Source: Pseudomonas tolaasii NCPPB 2192 (lineage in GTDB: Bacteria > Pseudomonadota > Gammaproteobacteria > Pseudomonadales > Pseudomonadaceae). Taken from it: a DNA stretch of 64,000 bases. Shown piece after piece: positions 17,904 to 26,934 of this stretch. The DNA lies in contig NZ_PHHD01000001.1 in assembly GCF_002813445.1 (NCBI RefSeq), positions 2,232,001-2,296,000 of the forward strand. The letters are read 5' to 3'. Position 1 is the stretch's first letter; each line of letters opens with the position of its first letter. A model generated the notes under the pieces. It had not been told where the DNA came from and searched no databases. It saw only the letters and a program-made list of their open reading frames with translations. The position numbers and the translations under genes were made by a program.

Positions 17904-20900
17904 ATGCTTAACAAAGGACTGTTCCTGGCCTGCGCGCTGGCCCTGCTGAGCGCCTGCGATTCCTCCGACAAACCGGCTGCCCCGACGGCCTCCGCGTCCG
18001 CAGCGGCAACGGCTGCGCCCCAGCCTGCGAAAGCGGCGGTGGACGTGGCCGCGCTGAAACAGCGTTATGCCGGGCGTGAGTTGAGTGTGGTGGATGTGTC
18101 CGAAGTGCAACTCGACGGCGCCAGCACGCTTTCCGTGAGTTTTTCCATTCCGCTGGACCCCGAGCAGAAATTCGCCGACAAACTGCACCTGGTCGACAGC
18201 AAGTCCGGCAAGGTCGATGGCGCCTGGGAAATCTCCGACAACCTGATGGAATTGCGCCTGCGCCATCTGGAACCACAGCGCAAGCTGGTGCTGACGGTCG
18301 ATGCCGGCGTGAAAGCGTTGAACGACAACAAGCTCGCTGCCGAGTACAGCGCCCGCCTGGAAACCCGTGACCTGCAAGCCACCGTCGGCTTCGCCAGCCG
18401 TGGCACTTTGCTGCCGACCCGCCTGGCCGAGGGGTTACCGGTGATCGCGCTGAACGTCGACAAAGTCGATGTTGAATTCTTCCGCATCAAACCTGAATCC
18501 CTGCCGTCGTTCCTGGCCCAATGGGGCCGCAATACCAGCCTGCAAAGCTACGAGTCCCGCGAGCTGCTGCCCATGGCCGACCTGGTCTACGGCGGCCGTT
18601 TCGACCTGAACCCGGCGCGCAACACCCGTGAAACCCTGTTGCTGCCGATTGCCGGCCTCAAGCAATTGCAGCAACCGGGCGTGTACCTGGCGGTGATGCG
18701 GGCTTCGGGCACCTACAACTATTCGCAACCGGCCACGCTGTTTACCTTGAGTGATATCGGCCTGTCGGTGCACCGCTACGCCAATCGCCTGGACGTGTTC
18801 ACCCAGGCGCTGGAAGGCGGCAAGGCACTGGACGGCGTCGACCTCGAAGTGCTCGATGCTGAAGGCCGTGTGCTCGGCCAGGGCAAAACCGAGAAGGGCG
18901 GTCACGCCGAGTTGCCGCTGCCGAAAAAAGCCCAGGTGCTGCTGGCCAAACAGGGCGAGCAAACCAGCCTGCTGCGCCTCGACAGCGCCGCACTGGACCT
19001 GGCCGAGTTCGACATCGGCGGCCAGCCGTCCCACCCGTTGCAGTTCTTTGTGTTTGGCCCGCGCGACTTGTATCGCCCCGGCGAAACCGTACTGCTCAAC
19101 GCTCTGCTGCGCGACAAAGACGGCAATGCCGTCAAGCCGCAGCCGGTGAGCGTCGAAGTCCGCCGCCCGGATGAGCAGGTCAGCCGCAAGTTTGTGTGGG
19201 ACGCCGATGCGTCCGGCCTCTATCAATACTCACTGCAACTGGCCGCTGAAGCGCCGACCGGGCGCTGGCAGTTGGTGTTCGACCTGGGCGATGGCAAACC
19301 GCAGCTGTATGAATTCCTGGTTGAAGACTTCCTGCCTGAACGCCTGGCGCTGGAACTCAAAGGCAGTGATACGGCCTTGAGCCCGGCGGACAACCCGGTG
19401 ATTCAGGTTAACGGTCGCTACCTGTATGGCGCGCCGGCCTCGGGCAACCGGGTCAGCGGGCAAGTCTATGTGCGGCCACTGCGCGAGGCGGTCAAGTCGC
19501 TGCCCGGTTACCAGTTCGGCTCCGTCACCGAAGAAGAACTGAGCCAGGATTTTGAACTGGACGAGAGTGTGCTCGACGCCAAGGGCCAGGAAGCGCTGAC
19601 CCTGGAAAGCAAATGGGCCGACGCCAAGTCGCCCCTGCAATTGATCGTGCAGGCCAGCCTGCAGGAGTCGGGCGGGCGGCCCATCACACGGCGGTTGGTG
19701 CAGCCGATCTGGCCGGCCGAGCAATTGCCGGGCCTGCGTGGCTTGTTTGACGGCAAGGAAACCGATGGCGACGGCCCGGCGGAATTCGAAGTGCTGGTGG
19801 CCAACCAGGACGGACAAAAGCTCGCCGCGCAGAACCTCAAGGTGCGCCTGGTGCGTGAGCGCCGCGACTACTACTGGAACTACTCCGAGAGCGATGGCTG
19901 GAGTTACCACTTCAACGAGAAATTCCTCAACCTCGACGAGCAAACCCTGAACATCAAGGCCGGCGACACGGCCAAGGTCAGCTTCCAGGTAGAGTGGGGC
20001 CCGTACCGCGTCGAAGTCGAAGACCCGCAAACCGGTTTGATCAGCAGCCTGCGTTTCTGGGCGGGCTACCAGGCCCAGGACAATACCGAAGGCGGTGCTG
20101 TGCGCCCGGATCAGGTCAAGCTGGCGCTGGATAAACCGGCGTATGGCGACGGTGACACCGCCAACGTCACCGTGACGCCTCCGGCTGCGGGCAAGGGCTA
20201 CCTGCTGGTGGAGTCCGCCGAAGGCCCCCTGTGGTGGCAGGAAATCGACGTGCCGGCCGAGGGCAAAAGCTTCGCCGTGAAGCTCGATCCCAAATGGGCG
20301 CGTCATGACCTTTACGTCAGCGCCCTGGTGATTCGCCCCGGCGAACGCAAAGCCAACATCACTCCCAAGCGCGCGGTCGGCCTGTTGCACCTGCCGCTGG
20401 ACCGCACCCAGCGCAAACTGGGCGTGACCCTCACCGCGCCGGAAAAAATGCGCCCCAAACAACCACTGACGGTGAAAATTGCCGCGAAAAATGCCGACGG
20501 CAGTGTGCCCAAACAGGTGCATGTGTTGGTGGCGGCAGTGGACGTGGGCATCCTGAATATCACCGAATACCCGACGCCCGATCCGTACTCCAGCCTGTTC
20601 GGGCGCAAAGCCTACGGCGTGGATCAGTTCGACATTTACGGCCAGTTGATCGAAGCCGGACAGGGCCGCCTGGCCAGCCTGGCTTTTGGCGGCGACGCTG
20701 CACTGGCCAAGGGCGGCAAGCGCCCGGACACCAGCGTGACCATCGTTGCGCTGCAAAGCGCACCCGTCACGTTGAATGAACAGGGCGAGGGCGAAGTCAG
20801 CGTCAATATTCCCGACTTTAACGGCGAGCTGCGCCTGATGGCCCAGGCCTGGAGCGATGACCGCTACGGCATGGCCGAAGCCAAAACAGTGATCGCCGCG

Positions 20901-22808
20901 CCGTTGATTGCCGAACTGTCGGCGCCACGCTTCCTCGCCGGTGGCGACCAGACTACCCTGGCGCTCGACCTCTCAAATCTGTCGGGCAAGGCACAGAAAC
21001 TCGACGTGCAATTGACTGCCGAAGGGCAACTGGAGCTGGCCAACACCAGCGGACAAACTGTTGAACTCAAGCAAGGCCAGCGCACCACGCTGCGTATCCC
21101 GGTGAAAGCCTGGGGCGGGCTGGGGCAGGGCAAGGTCAAGGTGACGGTGAACGGCCTCGACCTGCCGGGTGAAAACCTGCCGCCGTTCAGCCGCGAGTGG
21201 ACCTTGGGCGTGCGCCCGGCGTACCCGGCGCTGCTCAAGCATTACCGCGCGGTGCTCAAGGATCAGCCGTGGAGCCTGCCTGCCGGCGCACTGGATCAAT
21301 TCGATGCGTCGGGGCGCGAAGCACTGTTGAGCCTGTCGAGCCGACCGCCACTGAACCTCGGCGCGCAGATCAGTGCGCTCAAGGCCTACCCCTACGGCTG
21401 CCTGGAACAGACGGCGAGCGGTTTGTACCCGTCGCTGTATGCCGACGATGCCTTGCTCAAACGCCTGGGCGTCAAGGGCGAGCCGGATGCGGCGCGCAAA
21501 CGCAAGATCGAGCTGGGTATCGAACGCCTGCTGGGCATGCAGCGCTACAACGGCAGTTTTGGTTTGTGGGGCGCCGACGGTGAAGAGGAGTACTGGCTGA
21601 CCGCTTACGTCACCGACTTTCTGCTGCGCGCCCGTGATCAAGGCTTTGCCGTGCCACCCGAAGCCTTGAAGAAAGCCAGCGAGCGCCTGCTGCGGTATGT
21701 GCAGGAACGCAACCTGATAGACGTGGATTACAGCGACAACGCCGACCATACCCGCTTCGCCGTACAGGCCTACGCCGGCATGGTGCTGGCGCGCAGTCAG
21801 CAGGCGCCGCTGGGCGCGCTTCGCAGTATCTTCGAGCGTCGCAGCGATGCGCGTTCCGGGTTGCCGCTGGTGCAACTGTCCATCGCCCTGCAGAAAATGG
21901 GCGACCAGCCGCGTGCTGATCAAGCCTTGCTCGCCGGTCTGGCGGCGCAGCGCAATGCCAATGAATGGTTGGCCGATTACGGCAGCCCGCTGCGGGATCA
22001 GGCGATGATCCTGGCGTTGCTGGAGGAAAACGACCTGGCCAAAGGCAAGCGCGAGGAGCGTTTGTTTACGCTGTCGGATCAGTTGGCGGCCAGCCCTTAC
22101 CTGTCGACTCAGGAGCGCAATTCGCTGTTCCTCGCCGGGCGCCTGGGGTTCTCGCAGCCCGAGACGAACTGGCAGGTGTCGCTGACCGGCAGTGGCGGGG
22201 TGCAGGCATTGAACAATCAGCACTCGACGCTGGAACTCGAAGGCAAGTTGTTGTCCAGCGACCTGACCTTGAGCAATCAGGGCGAGCCACCGGTGTATCA
22301 GCAACTGACGATTTCAGGTTATCCACAGGTGCCACCGGCGCCGGGTGGCGACAACCTGAGCATTCGCCGCGAATACCTGGGCATGAACGGCCAGCCGCTG
22401 AACCTGCGTAACCTCAACAGTGGCGATCTGGTGCTGGTGCACCTGGCGGTGAGCGCCAAACAGCGCGTGCCGGATGCCCTGGTGGTGGACCTGTTGCCCG
22501 CCGGCCTGGAACTGGAAAACCAGAACCTGGCGCAAAGCGCGGCCAGCCTGGAAAACGCCAGCAGCCAGGTGAAGGAATGGCGTGAGTCGATGCAGAACGC
22601 GTCCCTCAAGCATCAGGAGTTTCGCGATGACCGTTATGTGGCGGCGATGAACCTGGACGGCTCTGGCACCACGCACCTGCTGTACCTGGCGCGGGCTGTG
22701 ACGCCGGGCACTTATCGAGTGCCGCCGCCGCAGGTGGAGTCGATGTACCGGCCGAACTGGCAGGCGGTGGGCGAAACCCCGGCGGATCTGGTGATTAAAG
22801 GCCGCTGA
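17904..22808 (+). CDS. yfhM: Bacterial alpha-2-macroglobulin (thioester lipoprotein)
   Basis: 1,634-residue periplasmic protease trap. Signal peptide with lipobox LLSAC (cysteine near residue 19), then repeated macroglobulin beta-domains, a bait-like region, and the internal thioester motif YGCLEQTASG with Cys1166 and its glutamine. When a protease cuts the bait, the thioester is expected to trap it covalently. Length is close to the E. coli protein (about 1,650). E. coli yfhM is directly followed by pbpC; here pbpC also follows, but with a small opposite-strand gene between. Start has AAGAG upstream. Confidence 0.96.
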   Translation: MLNKGLFLACALALLSACDSSDKPAAPTASASAAATAAPQPAKAAVDVAALKQRYAGRELSVVDVSEVQLDGASTLSVSFSIPLDPEQKFADKLHLVDSKSGKVDGAWEISDNLMELRLRHLEPQRKLVLTVDAGVKALNDNKLAAEYSARLETRDLQATVGFASRGTLLPTRLAEGLPVIALNVDKVDVEFFRIKPESLPSFLAQWGRNTSLQSYESRELLPMADLVYGGRFDLNPARNTRETLLLPIAGLKQLQQPGVYLAVMRASGTYNYSQPATLFTLSDIGLSVHRYANRLDVFTQALEGGKALDGVDLEVLDAEGRVLGQGKTEKGGHAELPLPKKAQVLLAKQGEQTSLLRLDSAALDLAEFDIGGQPSHPLQFFVFGPRDLYRPGETVLLNALLRDKDGNAVKPQPVSVEVRRPDEQVSRKFVWDADASGLYQYSLQLAAEAPTGRWQLVFDLGDGKPQLYEFLVEDFLPERLALELKGSDTALSPADNPVIQVNGRYLYGAPASGNRVSGQVYVRPLREAVKSLPGYQFGSVTEEELSQDFELDESVLDAKGQEALTLESKWADAKSPLQLIVQASLQESGGRPITRRLVQPIWPAEQLPGLRGLFDGKETDGDGPAEFEVLVANQDGQKLAAQNLKVRLVRERRDYYWNYSESDGWSYHFNEKFLNLDEQTLNIKAGDTAKVSFQVEWGPYRVEVEDPQTGLISSLRFWAGYQAQDNTEGGAVRPDQVKLALDKPAYGDGDTANVTVTPPAAGKGYLLVESAEGPLWWQEIDVPAEGKSFAVKLDPKWARHDLYVSALVIRPGERKANITPKRAVGLLHLPLDRTQRKLGVTLTAPEKMRPKQPLTVKIAAKNADGSVPKQVHVLVAAVDVGILNITEYPTPDPYSSLFGRKAYGVDQFDIYGQLIEAGQGRLASLAFGGDAALAKGGKRPDTSVTIVALQSAPVTLNEQGEGEVSVNIPDFNGELRLMAQAWSDDRYGMAEAKTVIAAPLIAELSAPRFLAGGDQTTLALDLSNLSGKAQKLDVQLTAEGQLELANTSGQTVELKQGQRTTLRIPVKAWGGLGQGKVKVTVNGLDLPGENLPPFSREWTLGVRPAYPALLKHYRAVLKDQPWSLPAGALDQFDASGREALLSLSSRPPLNLGAQISALKAYPYGCLEQTASGLYPSLYADDALLKRLGVKGEPDAARKRKIELGIERLLGMQRYNGSFGLWGADGEEEYWLTAYVTDFLLRARDQGFAVPPEALKKASERLLRYVQERNLIDVDYSDNADHTRFAVQAYAGMVLARSQQAPLGALRSIFERRSDARSGLPLVQLSIALQKMGDQPRADQALLAGLAAQRNANEWLADYGSPLRDQAMILALLEENDLAKGKREERLFTLSDQLAASPYLSTQERNSLFLAGRLGFSQPETNWQVSLTGSGGVQALNNQHSTLELEGKLLSSDLTLSNQGEPPVYQQLTISGYPQVPPAPGGDNLSIRREYLGMNGQPLNLRNLNSGDLVLVHLAVSAKQRVPDALVVDLLPAGLELENQNLAQSAASLENASSQVKEWRESMQNASLKHQEFRDDRYVAAMNLDGSGTTHLLYLARAVTPGTYRVPPPQVESMYRPNWQAVGETPADLVIKGR

Positions 22809-22834
22809 AATCTCAACTTGAAACAGGGCCTGAA

Positions 22835-22858
22835 TGTGGGAGCAGGCTTGCTCCCACA
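22835..22858. repeat. Single REP hairpin after yfhM
   Basis: TGTGGGAGC-AGGCTT-GCTCCCACA: 9-bp arms with a 6-nt loop, about 26 nt after the yfhM stop and before the stop of the convergent small gene. A lone or collapsed REP; may act as a terminator or mRNA end-stabiliser. Confidence 0.8.
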
Positions 22859-22881
22859 GAGGATATGAGTTGTTACTGGAA

Positions 22882-23175
22882 TTAGTGCACGACCCAGCTC
22901 AGCAACCATAGCCCCAGCATCAACCAGATAATCCCGAAGATGATCGACGCTCGCATAAACGCCCGCACTGCCGAATACAGAAACAGCAAGCCAACGATCA
23001 GCGTGAGGATGCTGATAATCGAGGTGTCCATGCCCAGAGTGCGCGACAAACCTTCGACGAAGTTGCCGCCGGCGTGGGTCAGGGCACCGAACAACCCGCT
23101 GAGCCCGTCGACGATAAAGCGGATGACGGAACCGAGCGCCTGGCCCAACCATTCGAAGAAGCTTTCTACCTGCAT
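22882..23175 (-). CDS. Small membrane protein between yfhM and pbpC
   Basis: 97 residues with an amphipathic N-terminal half (FFEWLGQALGSVIRFIVDGLSGLFGAL) and two C-terminal membrane helices (SIISILTLIVGLLFLYSAV and IIFGIIWLMLGLWLLSW). No family recognised. The coding pattern is convincing: ATG at 23175 and strong hydrophobic periodicity. It runs against its two neighbours. Whether it takes part in envelope defence with them is unknown. Confidence 0.75.
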   Translation of the reverse strand: MQVESFFEWLGQALGSVIRFIVDGLSGLFGALTHAGGNFVEGLSRTLGMDTSIISILTLIVGLLFLYSAVRAFMRASIIFGIIWLMLGLWLLSWVVH

Positions 23176-23306
23176 GTGTGTGTCCTGATGAGAAGGTGGG
23201 CGTGTGTTTGCCTTTGGTTGTGATTGCGCAAGGCTAGTTCCCTATAAGCATAGAGGTTTGCAGGTTAAATAATGGGTTTGCTTGGTAACGGATACACACA
23301 CTCCCA

Positions 23307-23395
23307 TGTGGGAGCCGGCTTTCCGGCGATCGCGGTGGGTCTGTGAAAAACATGCTGACTGATCCACCACTATCGCCGGCAAGCCAGCTCCCACA
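23307..23395. repeat. REPIN overlapping the 5' end of pbpC
   Basis: Arms TGTGGGAGCCGGCTTTCCGG and a mirror ending GCCAGCTCCCACA; CGATCGCGGTGG faces CCACCACTATCG. Two of the possible pbpC starts (GTG 23343 and ATG 23352) lie in its loop, and the right arm would encode the first residues of the protein. Confidence 0.88.
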
Positions 23396-25712
23396 GTTAT
23401 TGCGTTGGAGCCTGGAGTTTGTGGTGTTGCTGTTGGCGCTGTTGTGGTTGGCTGATCGGCTCTGGCCACTGCCGTTGCCCAAGGATGATCTGGCACGCGT
23501 CGTCCTCGCCGAAGACGGCACACCCCTCTGGCGCTTTGCCGATGCCAACGGCGTGTGGCGCTACCCAATTCAAACGAATGACGTCTCGCCGTATTACCTC
23601 GACGCGCTGCTCACCTACGAAGACCGCTGGTTTTATCAGCACCCTGGGGTGAACCCCCTGGCGCTGGTGCGGGCGACATGGCAGAACCTCACGGGCGCGC
23701 GGGTGGTGTCGGGTGGCAGCACCTTGTCGATGCAGGTAGCGCGTTTGCTGGATCCACATTCGCGCACCTTCCACGGCAAATTGCGCCAGTTGTGGCGCAC
23801 CGCGCAGCTGGAGTGGCACCTGTCCAAGGAGGAAATCCTCAACCTGTACCTGAACCGCGCGCCATTCGGCGGCACGTTGCAAGGCGTGGCGGCAGCCAGC
23901 TGGGCGTACCTGGGCAAATCCCCGGCGCAATTGACCCATGCCGAAGCGGCCTTGCTCGCGGTATTGCCCCAGGCGCCGAGCCGCTTGCGCCCGGACCGCC
24001 ACCCGCAGCGTGCCCAGGAAGCCCGCGACAAGGTGCTGCACCGCCTCGCCGAGTTCCAGATGTGGCCGCAATCGGCCGTCGATGAAGCCCTCGAAGAACC
24101 GCTGCTGCTCGCGCCGCGTCTGGAACCGAGCCTGGCGCCGTTGCTGGCACGGCGCCTGAACCGCCCCGACAGCCCGCCACTGATCCGCACCACGCTGGAC
24201 GCGACCCTGCAACGGCGTCTCGAAGACTTGCTGCTCGGCTGGCGCGCACGCCTGCCGGAACACACGTCTGCCGCGATTCTGGTGGTGGAAGAAGAAAGCA
24301 TGGCCGTGCGCGCCTACCTCGGCTCGGTGGATATCAATGACGCCAAGCGCTTTGGCCATGTGGACATGGTCAGCGCGTTGCGTTCACCGGGTTCTACCTT
24401 GAAACCTTTCCTCTACGGCATGGCCCTCGATGACGGGTTGATCCATTCCGAATCCCTGTTGCAGGACGTGCCCCGGCGCTATGGCGATTACCGCCCGGGC
24501 AACTTCTCCATGGGCTTTACCGGCGCGGTGCCGGCGAGTACGGCGCTGTCCAGTTCACTCAACTTGCCCGCCGTGCAATTGCTCGAGGCTTACGGGCCGA
24601 AGCGGTTTGCTGCGCAGATGCGCATCGGCGGCGTGCCTCTGGCCTTGCCGGCGTTGGCCGAACCCAACCTGGCACTGATTCTGGGCGGCGCTGGCAGCCG
24701 CCTGGAGGACCTGGTCAGCGGCTACAGTGCCTTCGCCCGCGATGGCCGCAGCGCCACTATTCGACTGCAACCGGATGACGTACTCAGAGAGCGACCCTTG
24801 CTGTCGCCAGGCGCCGCCTGGATTGTGCGCCGCATCCTCAGTGGTCAGGCGCGGCCGGACCGCGACCCGCGTGCCGAGCTGGTGCAGCGCCCGGTACTGG
24901 CCTGGAAAACCGGCACCAGCTACGGCTTTCGCGATGCCTGGGCGATCGGCGTGGGGCCGCGGTACTTGATCGGCGTGTGGATCGGCCGCCCCGACGGCAC
25001 GCCGGTCCCGGGCCAGTTCGGCCTGGCGTCAGCGGCGCCGCTGATGCTGCAAGTGCACGACGTGCTGACCAACCGCGACAGCCAGCGCGGCATCAGCGCG
25101 CCGGTCAAACCGGTGCCGGCCAATGTCGGCGTGGCGGCGATCTGTTGGCCGCTGGGCCAGCCCATGAGTCGCGTGGATCCCAATTGTCGCCGCCAGCGTT
25201 TTGCCTGGACGCTGGACAACACCACGCCGCCGACCTTGCAGGCATTGGATCAACCCTTGAGCGTCGGTTTGATGGAAAGCGTGTGGGTCAATGCCGAGGG
25301 CTTGCGGGTTGATGCCCACTGCCCGGGCGCGGTCGCCAAACATATCGCGCTGTGGCCCGCGCCGCTGGAGCCGTGGCTGCCGCGAGTGGAGCGCCGTGAG
25401 GCGCGGATCCCGCCGGCGGACCCGGACTGCCCGCCACCGGCGTTGGCGGCGGCGTCGCCGTTATCGATTGTCGGCGTACGCGAGGGTGATCAGTTGCGCC
25501 TGCCGGCGGGCAGCCAACAGGCGTTGCGCCTCAAACTCTCCGCGCTGGGCGGCAGTGGCCGGCGTTGGTGGTTTCTCAATGGTGCGCCGTTGGGTGACAG
25601 TGCCAATCAGGATTTCATTAATGCCAGCTTTGAGCGGCTGGGTCGCTATGAGTTGAGTGTCTTGGATGAGGCGGGTCAAACGGCACGGCTGGAGTTCAGC
25701 GTCGTCGATTAG
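23352..25712 (+). CDS. pbpC: Penicillin-binding protein 1C
   Basis: Bifunctional murein synthase of about 786 residues: N-terminal helix (LEFVVLLLALLWLADRLW), glycosyltransferase 51 domain (EDRWFYQHPGVNPLALVRA, GGSTLSMQVARLL, LNLYLNRAPFGG), transpeptidase domain with active serine in SPGSTLKPF, SSSLN and KTGTS, then the PBP1C C-terminal domain (from about residue 700). Partner of alpha-2-macroglobulin, thought to repair the wall after attack. The start is uncertain. GTG 23343 and ATG 23352 lie inside a REPIN, TTG 23400 lies just after it, and none has a good ribosome-binding site. Confidence 0.94.
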   Translation: MLTDPPLSPASQLPQLLRWSLEFVVLLLALLWLADRLWPLPLPKDDLARVVLAEDGTPLWRFADANGVWRYPIQTNDVSPYYLDALLTYEDRWFYQHPGVNPLALVRATWQNLTGARVVSGGSTLSMQVARLLDPHSRTFHGKLRQLWRTAQLEWHLSKEEILNLYLNRAPFGGTLQGVAAASWAYLGKSPAQLTHAEAALLAVLPQAPSRLRPDRHPQRAQEARDKVLHRLAEFQMWPQSAVDEALEEPLLLAPRLEPSLAPLLARRLNRPDSPPLIRTTLDATLQRRLEDLLLGWRARLPEHTSAAILVVEEESMAVRAYLGSVDINDAKRFGHVDMVSALRSPGSTLKPFLYGMALDDGLIHSESLLQDVPRRYGDYRPGNFSMGFTGAVPASTALSSSLNLPAVQLLEAYGPKRFAAQMRIGGVPLALPALAEPNLALILGGAGSRLEDLVSGYSAFARDGRSATIRLQPDDVLRERPLLSPGAAWIVRRILSGQARPDRDPRAELVQRPVLAWKTGTSYGFRDAWAIGVGPRYLIGVWIGRPDGTPVPGQFGLASAAPLMLQVHDVLTNRDSQRGISAPVKPVPANVGVAAICWPLGQPMSRVDPNCRRQRFAWTLDNTTPPTLQALDQPLSVGLMESVWVNAEGLRVDAHCPGAVAKHIALWPAPLEPWLPRVERREARIPPADPDCPPPALAAASPLSIVGVREGDQLRLPAGSQQALRLKLSALGGSGRRWWFLNGAPLGDSANQDFINASFERLGRYELSVLDEAGQTARLEFSVVD

Positions 25713-25713
25713 A

Positions 25714-25795
25714 CCGTTATCGCGGGCAAGCCCGCTCCCACATTTTCAGGTAGTCACGCATCAACGTGTGGGAGCGGGCTTGCCCGCGATAGCGG
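25714..25795. repeat. REP pair in outward (tail-to-tail) orientation
   Basis: Directly after the pbpC stop: CCGTTATCGCGGGCAAGCCC ending in GCTCCCACA, 24 nt, then TGTGGGAGCGGGCTTGCCCG through ATAGCGG. The GCTCCCACA ends face each other, the reverse of most other pairs in this window. The whole unit still forms an inverted repeat with arms of about 29 nt. Confidence 0.88.
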
Positions 25796-25859
25796 CCTAA
25801 AGGTTCACTTGCCTTCAAGGCTGATCCCCCCGAAGCTATACACCTTCAGGAGCCCCCGC

Positions 25860-26168
25860 ATGAACCTTGAACACCTCACCGAACGCCTGCACCGCATCCG
25901 CGATACCAATGACTGGAAGCAGTTCCACAGCCCGAAAAACCTGGCCATGGCCGCCAGTGTGGAAATGGCCGAACTGGTGGAAATTTTCCAGTGGCTGACC
26001 GAAGACCAGTCGCGCCAGTTGCCCGCCGACACACTCGCCCATGCCGGGCAGGAAGTCGGTGATATCGTGTTGTACCTGCTGTTGCTGTGCAGTGAGTTGG
26101 GGCTGGACATGAACGAAGTTGTGCGCGCCAAGCTGGCCGACAGCGAACGGCGGTTCGCCCATGAGTGA
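25860..26168 (+). CDS. MazG-like nucleotide pyrophosphohydrolase
   Basis: 102-residue all-helical NTP pyrophosphohydrolase of the MazG/RS21-C6 type, likely to remove non-canonical or excess (d)NTPs. Metal-site helices: KNLAMAASVEMAELVEIFQW (the ExxE pattern in VEMAELVE) and GQEVGDIVLYLLLLC (ExxxD). ATG 25860 with AGGAG 7 nt upstream; the longer frame is not needed. Overlaps the next gene by 8 nt, so co-translated with cmoM. Confidence 0.88.
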   Translation: MNLEHLTERLHRIRDTNDWKQFHSPKNLAMAASVEMAELVEIFQWLTEDQSRQLPADTLAHAGQEVGDIVLYLLLLCSELGLDMNEVVRAKLADSERRFAHE

Positions 26169-26910
26169 TCGTCATTTCGACCAGTTGGCCACGCGTTTTG
26201 CAGAGAAAATCTACGGTGGCGCCAAGGGCGCGATTCGCCTGGCGGTGCTGCAGGCCGACCTGACCGAAGCGCTGCCGCAACGCCCTTTGCGCGTGCTGGA
26301 TATCGGCGCGGGCCTGGGCCATATGTCGTTGTGGCTGGCCGAGCAAGGCCATCAGGTGACCCTCGCCGAGCCCGCCGAGCCGATGCTCGAGGGCGCCCGC
26401 CAGCGCTTTGCCGACGCCGGCCAGACCGCCACCTTCATTCATGCGCCGTGGCAGGACCTGCCCGGCCAGCTCACCGAACCTTACGACCTGGTGCTGTGCC
26501 ACGCCGTGCTGGAATGGCTGGCCGAACCCCATGCGATCCTGCCGGTGCTGCACCCGCTCACGGTGCCCGGCGGCCTGTTGTCGCTGGCGTTTTACAACCG
26601 CGACGCACTGATTTACCGCAACCTGCTCAAAGGCCACTTCCGCAAAATGCGCAAGAACGACATGGCCGGCGAAAAACAGAGCCTCACGCCGCAACAACCG
26701 CTCGACCCACGTGAGCTGGCGGCGCAACTAGAGGGGCTTTGGCAGGTCGAAAGCCAAAGTGGCGTGCGGGTGTTCCACGACTATATGCCGGTGGAATTCC
26801 AGGCCCGCGCCGATTTACAGGACCTGTTGGAGATGGAACTCGCTCACCGTCGTCACCCAAGCTTTGCCGGACTTGGGCGTTATTTGCACTGGATTTGCCG
26901 TCCGGTTTAA
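26161..26910 (+). CDS. cmoM: tRNA 5-carboxymethoxyuridine methyltransferase
   Basis: SAM enzyme that methylates cmo5U to mcmo5U at the wobble position of some tRNAs (formerly SmtA). 249 residues. MSDRHFDQLATRFAEKIYGG matches the CmoM N-terminus; SAM motif LRVLDIGAGLGHMSLWLAE; CHAVLEWLAEPHAIL; GGLLSLAFYNRDALIYRNL; and GVRVFHDYMP near the C-terminus. Begins inside the mazG-like gene with no strong ribosome-binding site of its own, so translation is probably coupled. Confidence 0.92.
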   Translation: MSDRHFDQLATRFAEKIYGGAKGAIRLAVLQADLTEALPQRPLRVLDIGAGLGHMSLWLAEQGHQVTLAEPAEPMLEGARQRFADAGQTATFIHAPWQDLPGQLTEPYDLVLCHAVLEWLAEPHAILPVLHPLTVPGGLLSLAFYNRDALIYRNLLKGHFRKMRKNDMAGEKQSLTPQQPLDPRELAAQLEGLWQVESQSGVRVFHDYMPVEFQARADLQDLLEMELAHRRHPSFAGLGRYLHWICRPV

Positions 26911-26934
26911 GCGGCCCAGTCTGCGGAGGTCGAA

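Noticed and set aside
23242..23568. Short minus-strand frames over the pbpC REPIN
   Set aside because: They read through both REP arms and the opposite strand of pbpC; no start signal.
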